This document shows positions 60,483-64,000 of a stretch of DNA of 64,000 nt, piece by piece. The translations under genes were made by a program, and so were the position numbers. The DNA comes from Leeuwenhoekiella sp. (GTDB lineage: Bacteria; Bacteroidota; Bacteroidia; Flavobacteriales; Flavobacteriaceae): NCBI GenBank assembly GCA_002708845.1, contig PAPI01000015.1, positions 1 to 64,000 on the forward strand, given 5' to 3'. Position 1 is the stretch's first letter. Each line of letters opens with the position of its first letter. Under the pieces are notes generated by a model. It made no database searches and was not told where the DNA came from. It saw nothing but the letters and a program-made list of their open reading frames with translations.

Positions 60483-63203
60483 ATGATAAAATTTCTTCAG
60501 CAGTATTGGTGTCTGGTTGTGCTTTGGATTGGGGTCCTGGGGTGCTTTGAGCCTGTACATGCACAGCTCAATCAACTGCAGTATGCCGAAAAGATTTACC
60601 TGCAAACCGATGCTGATGTTTACACCTCGGGAAATCAAATCTGGTTTAAGGCCATTGTTTTGTTGGGTCCCAATCATATACTTTCTAAATCGAGTGGTGT
60701 ACTTCATGTAGAATTGATCGGTCCCGATCGCGAAGAGGTAGTCTCCCAGCTCATCAAACTGCAAGATGGAATCGGTGCCGGAAGCATCACTTTAGATCCT
60801 GAACTTGCTGAAGGAACCTATTTTCTGCGGGCTTATACCCGTTGGAATCAGAATTTTGAATCCGATTTTATCTTTCAAAAAACCATCCCCATTTTCAGTC
60901 CGCAGGGACAGGTATCGCGAGCCACACGCCCCTTACAGATTACCCAAAAAAACACTAATGATGACAAAAGCCTTACTGTCCGTTTAGACCCCAAATCGGT
61001 TGATAGCCTGCATCGCGGTAAGCTGGATGTTTTTATCAATCTGGACGGAAAGCACGATACGCTGGCCGTTCGCCAGAAAGAAGGGGACTTTTATGTGCTT
61101 GAATATCCATTGGAAACAGATAGCGATGTGCTCAGCATCAGCTATCGTACTGATTCCGGTAAAAAACAGTACCAAACCATTGCGCTAGATACTTCAAAAA
61201 TCGATCTACAATTTTTTCCGGAAGGTGGAGATTTGATTGCAGGTATTCCAGCACTGGTGGGCTTTAAAGCGGTAGGTTATGACGGTCTGGGACGTCAGGT
61301 TTCCGGTACGATTACCGATCAAAACGGAACCGAGCTTACTACATTTACAAGCAATGTACTGGGAATGGGCAGTTTTCGCCTAAATTCAAAAAGCGATACA
61401 CTAAATTATTTTGCAGAGCTACAACGTCAGGATGGTTCTATTAGAAAAATTCCGTTACCAAAAGTTCAGGCTTCGGGGAGTACCCTTAGTATTCGGAATA
61501 TGGGAGCGGGATTGCAGGTTCAGGTGTTGTCCAATCAAATTCCCAATGATACAATCCGGCTGCAGCTCAGCAGTCGCGGTAAGACGTACTATAATTTAAG
61601 GGAACCTCTGAATAAGGGATTACTTAGTGCAATTTTTCCGGGAGCTAAACTTCCGTTTGGTATTCTAGAGATTTCGCTTTTTGACAATCAGAACGTGCAG
61701 CTGGCGCGGCGCCTGTATTTTAATGATTTTGGGATGGCACAACTGAAGCTTGTTGCTAACCAGGATCAGGAGGTCTATGCTCCCCGGGAAGAATTGCACC
61801 TGCAGCTAGAGGTTACAGACACTGCCGGGAATCCCCGGGCTGCCCATGCTTCGGTTTTGGTACTGGATGAAAAGCAACTGGGTGGACAGGCCGAAAACCG
61901 TACAAATATCCTGTCCTATTTTTTACTACAGTCTGAATTGCGGGGTCACATCGAGCAACCGGGGTATTATTTTGAGGGCGACCGTATACGCACTGCCGAT
62001 ATTGATAAACTGTTGCTTACACAGGGGTGGGCGCGTTACAAATATGACCACACCGTGACTTCCCGTACATTTTTACCGGAGCCTGTATTAATGCTTTCCG
62101 GTACGGTAAGCGCAGCCTTTAACAAAAACAAGCGCCGGGATGATATAAAACTTACCCTGATGAGTTTTGGCGATGATATCCTGTTTCAGGAACAACACAG
62201 TGATAGTCTGGGCCGCTTTAATTTTAATCTGGATAACCTGAGTGGAGGCTATCAAAATATGGTGCTGCAAACCACCAGTGAGAAAGGAAAAAACAAAGAT
62301 TACAACCTGAATTTAAAACAAACCAAAAAGCCAGAAATACGGGTGCAACAGCAGCAGGAATTTGTGATTGCAGACACCACTATTGTAGAGGCCGCCCTTC
62401 AAAAGATCGATAAGCAGCGTATACTACGCGAGGCCATACCCTTTGGAGGCGAGGATATCGCGCTGGATGAAGTTTTGGTAAACAGTTATAAAATGACGCC
62501 GAAGCGTCAGGAAGTGGCCGATAAATATGGAATGCCCGATGAAGTCATAGATGGCAAGGCCATACAGGACAAAGAGGAAAAATGGTCATATGGTCTCTAC
62601 AGTGTATTGCTCTTCAATTTTCCGGATAAGATACGTATTGTTAGAAAAGCGGGTGTGCTTCGGGCAGAGGTGAGTCTTTCAGATACGACTCTGGTACTGG
62701 TAGACGGTAAACCTGTTTTAGGCTATAATTATGATTTGATTCCCAACTTGCCGGTTAGCGAGGTAGAAAGCTTTGAAATTATTGAAATGGCAAAAAACTT
62801 TTCCAGCCTGTATCTGGAAGCCTATCCCAATGCGAGTCCGCTGGAGGCCCCTCCCTGGGGTCACGTAATCGCGATTTATACCTATGGCGGCAACGGTCTG
62901 TTTGCTGCCGAACGCCCCAAGGGTATACTTAAGGAACGGGTACAGGTATTTTCAGAACCGGAAGCCTTTTATACGCCGAAATACGAGACGCAGCAGGATT
63001 TGAACCGGTCTGAACCGGATTTAAGGAGCACCCTGTATTGGGAACCAGATCTGCAAATCGACGAAAACGGCAAAGCAGCTGTTGAGTTTTATAACCCCGA
63101 TAATACCGGGACAATGTTGCTTTATATCGAAGCTGTTTCCCCTCAGGGAGAGTTGGGGTATAGCTTAAAGCGCTATCAAATACTGGAGGAGGAGGATCCT
63201 TAA
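60483..63203 (+). CDS. Large MG-domain / TonB-plug surface protein
   Basis: 906 residues from the ATG at 60483, giving signal peptide MIKFLQQYWCLVVLWIGVLG...HAQ. The N-terminal part is built of beta sandwiches like alpha-2-macroglobulin MG domains (IYLQTDADVYTSGNQIWFKA near 30, YAPREELHLQLEVTDTAGN near 455, repeated). A plug-like segment follows at about 690-790 (LDEVLVNSYKMTP ... VLVDGKPVLGYNYDL), and the C-terminus resembles another MG domain (GKAAVEFYNPDNTGTM). Such proteins are widespread in Bacteroidetes at the outer surface, with functions mostly unknown. It lies 280 bp outside the regulated locus. Confidence 0.8.
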   Translation: MIKFLQQYWCLVVLWIGVLGCFEPVHAQLNQLQYAEKIYLQTDADVYTSGNQIWFKAIVLLGPNHILSKSSGVLHVELIGPDREEVVSQLIKLQDGIGAGSITLDPELAEGTYFLRAYTRWNQNFESDFIFQKTIPIFSPQGQVSRATRPLQITQKNTNDDKSLTVRLDPKSVDSLHRGKLDVFINLDGKHDTLAVRQKEGDFYVLEYPLETDSDVLSISYRTDSGKKQYQTIALDTSKIDLQFFPEGGDLIAGIPALVGFKAVGYDGLGRQVSGTITDQNGTELTTFTSNVLGMGSFRLNSKSDTLNYFAELQRQDGSIRKIPLPKVQASGSTLSIRNMGAGLQVQVLSNQIPNDTIRLQLSSRGKTYYNLREPLNKGLLSAIFPGAKLPFGILEISLFDNQNVQLARRLYFNDFGMAQLKLVANQDQEVYAPREELHLQLEVTDTAGNPRAAHASVLVLDEKQLGGQAENRTNILSYFLLQSELRGHIEQPGYYFEGDRIRTADIDKLLLTQGWARYKYDHTVTSRTFLPEPVLMLSGTVSAAFNKNKRRDDIKLTLMSFGDDILFQEQHSDSLGRFNFNLDNLSGGYQNMVLQTTSEKGKNKDYNLNLKQTKKPEIRVQQQQEFVIADTTIVEAALQKIDKQRILREAIPFGGEDIALDEVLVNSYKMTPKRQEVADKYGMPDEVIDGKAIQDKEEKWSYGLYSVLLFNFPDKIRIVRKAGVLRAEVSLSDTTLVLVDGKPVLGYNYDLIPNLPVSEVESFEIIEMAKNFSSLYLEAYPNASPLEAPPWGHVIAIYTYGGNGLFAAERPKGILKERVQVFSEPEAFYTPKYETQQDLNRSEPDLRSTLYWEPDLQIDENGKAAVEFYNPDNTGTMLLYIEAVSPQGELGYSLKRYQILEEEDP

Positions 63204-63253
63204 TTAGTGGGCAGTTGCAGTGGGTAGTAATTCGGATTCTAAATTTACTATTT

Positions 63254-63300
63254 GAGAACAGAGAACAGAGAACAGAGAACAGAGAACAGAGAACAGAGAA
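63254..63300. repeat. Heptanucleotide tandem repeat (GAGAACA)
   Basis: Six perfect copies plus a partial seventh of GAGAACA run from 63254 to 63300, in the 383-bp gap 63204-63586. The array is perfect, so it is young and prone to slippage. A minus-strand frame across it (62929-63318) is only a shadow. The rest of the gap shows nothing I can support. Confidence 0.9.
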
Positions 63301-63586
63301 ATCGCAAGCTTGAATCATTCTGGTTACAAGTGAGAAGTGAGACTTTAGAAGTGAGTAGGCAGTCGCTGTTGGCAGTGGTGCCTATTCAAGGTTTTTACCT
63401 TTTCAGCGTAAAGTGGTTTTTGTAAATACGACCGTCTCCCCCAAGTCTACGTGAAACCAGTAATCGTCTGAAGGTAAAGTTTAGTCTATAATCTCATACG
63501 AATGCTTCCTATTTAGCTAGGGATGTTAATATTTTTTACTATTTTTTCATCTTTAAGACCTTCCCTAGAGTCTGTAAGCTCATTCC

Positions 63587-64000
63587 ATGATATATTTAAA
63601 ATACCTGCTTAGCCTGTTGCTGCTGGTGGCTGCATCGGGTAATGCACAGGAGGGGGTGCTCAAAGGAACACTTCTGGATGATGAGGGTTTACCCTTGCCT
63701 GGCGCAAATGTACAGGTGAAAGGAACCCCCAGAGGAGTACAAACCGATTTTGATGGCGTCTATGCGATTCCCTGTGAGGTCGGGGATACGCTTGTCATTA
63801 CCTACGTGGGTTATGCTACGCGCGAAGTACTGGTGACCCCGGCCATGTTTAATACCGGTGATGTTAAACTAAACCAACTTAGAAAGGCTGTACAACCCAT
63901 TAGGAGTAGCGCGTATGAGCAGGCTATCAGGCAAAACAATCCCTCTTTTCACGGGATTCCCGATTTGAATTCCTCTTCATTAACCTACACCGTTAACCGG
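63587..64000 (+). CDS. CarboxypepD_reg-like (TonB-receptor-type) protein, partial at window end
   Basis: The ATG at 63587 opens a signal peptide (MIYLKYLLSLLLLVAASGNA) and a carboxypeptidase-like regulatory domain (GTLLDDEGLPLPGANVQV, QTDFDGVYAIP, LVITYVGYATREV). The frame is open for 138 codons to the window edge with no stop. This domain usually begins SusC/TonB-dependent receptors or related surface proteins in Bacteroidetes, but the plug is not yet visible, so a receptor call would be premature. Confidence 0.8.
   Translation, partial: MIYLKYLLSLLLLVAASGNAQEGVLKGTLLDDEGLPLPGANVQVKGTPRGVQTDFDGVYAIPCEVGDTLVITYVGYATREVLVTPAMFNTGDVKLNQLRKAVQPIRSSAYEQAIRQNNPSFHGIPDLNSSSLTYTVNR

Noticed and set aside
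63254-63300. CRISPR array
   Set aside because: Units are 7 bp with no spacers; there are no cas genes in the window.
62929-63318. 129-residue minus frame across the heptamer repeat
   Set aside because: Its repetitive CSLFSVLCSLFS comes from the DNA repeat, and it overlaps the end of the MG/plug gene.
63433-63468. CGTC pair (63433, 63465) before the last gene as a fifth regulon promoter
   Set aside because: Spacing is 32 bp rather than 21, and no -7 element lies 57 bp downstream.
1-64000. tRNA, rRNA or known riboswitch genes
   Set aside because: No cloverleaf, rRNA segment or familiar riboswitch core was found on reading.

Overview
The window is a chromosomal segment of a Bacteroidetes bacterium, most likely a marine member of the Flavobacteriaceae. 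The evidence is Bacteroidetes-type -7 promoter elements (TAnnTTTG), A-rich leaders in place of strong Shine-Dalgarno sites, a C-terminal T9SS sorting domain, a DUF1080 lipoprotein, CarboxypepD_reg-type outer-membrane proteins, and several plant/algal polysaccharide-degrading enzymes.

Layout. (1) 1-2050: two 191-bp copies of a dispersed repeat, a DUF481 outer-membrane protein and a decayed gene remnant. (2) 2.05-11.2 kb: AT-rich accessory DNA, all minus strand. Two runs of unrelated small genes of mostly unknown function (2.05-5.3 and 7.8-11.1 kb) are separated by palindromic AAC/GTT-rich junctions and look like a gene-cassette array. One member is broken by a 4-bp duplication. Between the runs lie an MscS channel and two small genes. 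(3) 11.3-25.9 kb: an L-rhamnose/rhamnogalacturonan block. A minus-strand catabolic operon (bifunctional aldolase/dehydrogenase, isomerase, kinase, FMN lactate dehydrogenase, NCS1 permease) is divergent from a GntR-type regulator, which is followed by a rhamnogalacturonan acetylesterase, a GH2 enzyme and a tandem double acetylesterase. (4) 25.9-41.9 kb: mixed genes, including an exonuclease/GIY-YIG fusion, a Gfo/Idh/MocA oxidoreductase, a 1192-residue phosphoesterase-like/outer-membrane-barrel protein whose metal site looks lost, a phosphate-selective-type porin and a T9SS-exported GH30 enzyme. (5) 41.9-60.1 kb: a signalling operon and a polysaccharide locus (below). (6) 60.1-64 kb: a large TonB-plug/MG-type surface protein, a heptanucleotide repeat and the start of a CarboxypepD_reg protein cut by the window edge.

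The most interesting part is region 5. Seven genes in one operon encode a receiver protein, an H-NOX (heme NO-binding) protein, a PAS histidine kinase, a FIST/NosP-like protein, a second histidine kinase, an Hpt protein and a LytTR response regulator. This looks like two nitric-oxide sensors, each beside its own kinase, feeding one phosphorelay with a DNA-binding output. Next to it are genes for an exopolysaccharide machine: a TPR/beta-barrel outer-membrane protein, a Wzx-like flippase, a GT4 glycosyltransferase, a membrane-anchored glycoside hydrolase, a large GT-C-like membrane protein and a polyprenyl-phosphate-type GT2. Four plus-strand promoters here (before the signalling operon, the flippase unit, the GT4 gene and the GT2 gene) carry a core resembling the AlgR (LytTR) site, ACCAYTCGTCKACA. 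In all four the CGTC core starts exactly 57 bp upstream of a YAnnTTTG -7 element. In three of the four a second CGTC lies exactly 21 bp further upstream. I infer that the LytTR regulator drives its own operon and the polysaccharide genes from these sites, giving a NO-responsive exopolysaccharide (biofilm) regulon. The promoter geometry is read directly from the sequence; the ligand, the polymer and the regulator-site pairing are inference.
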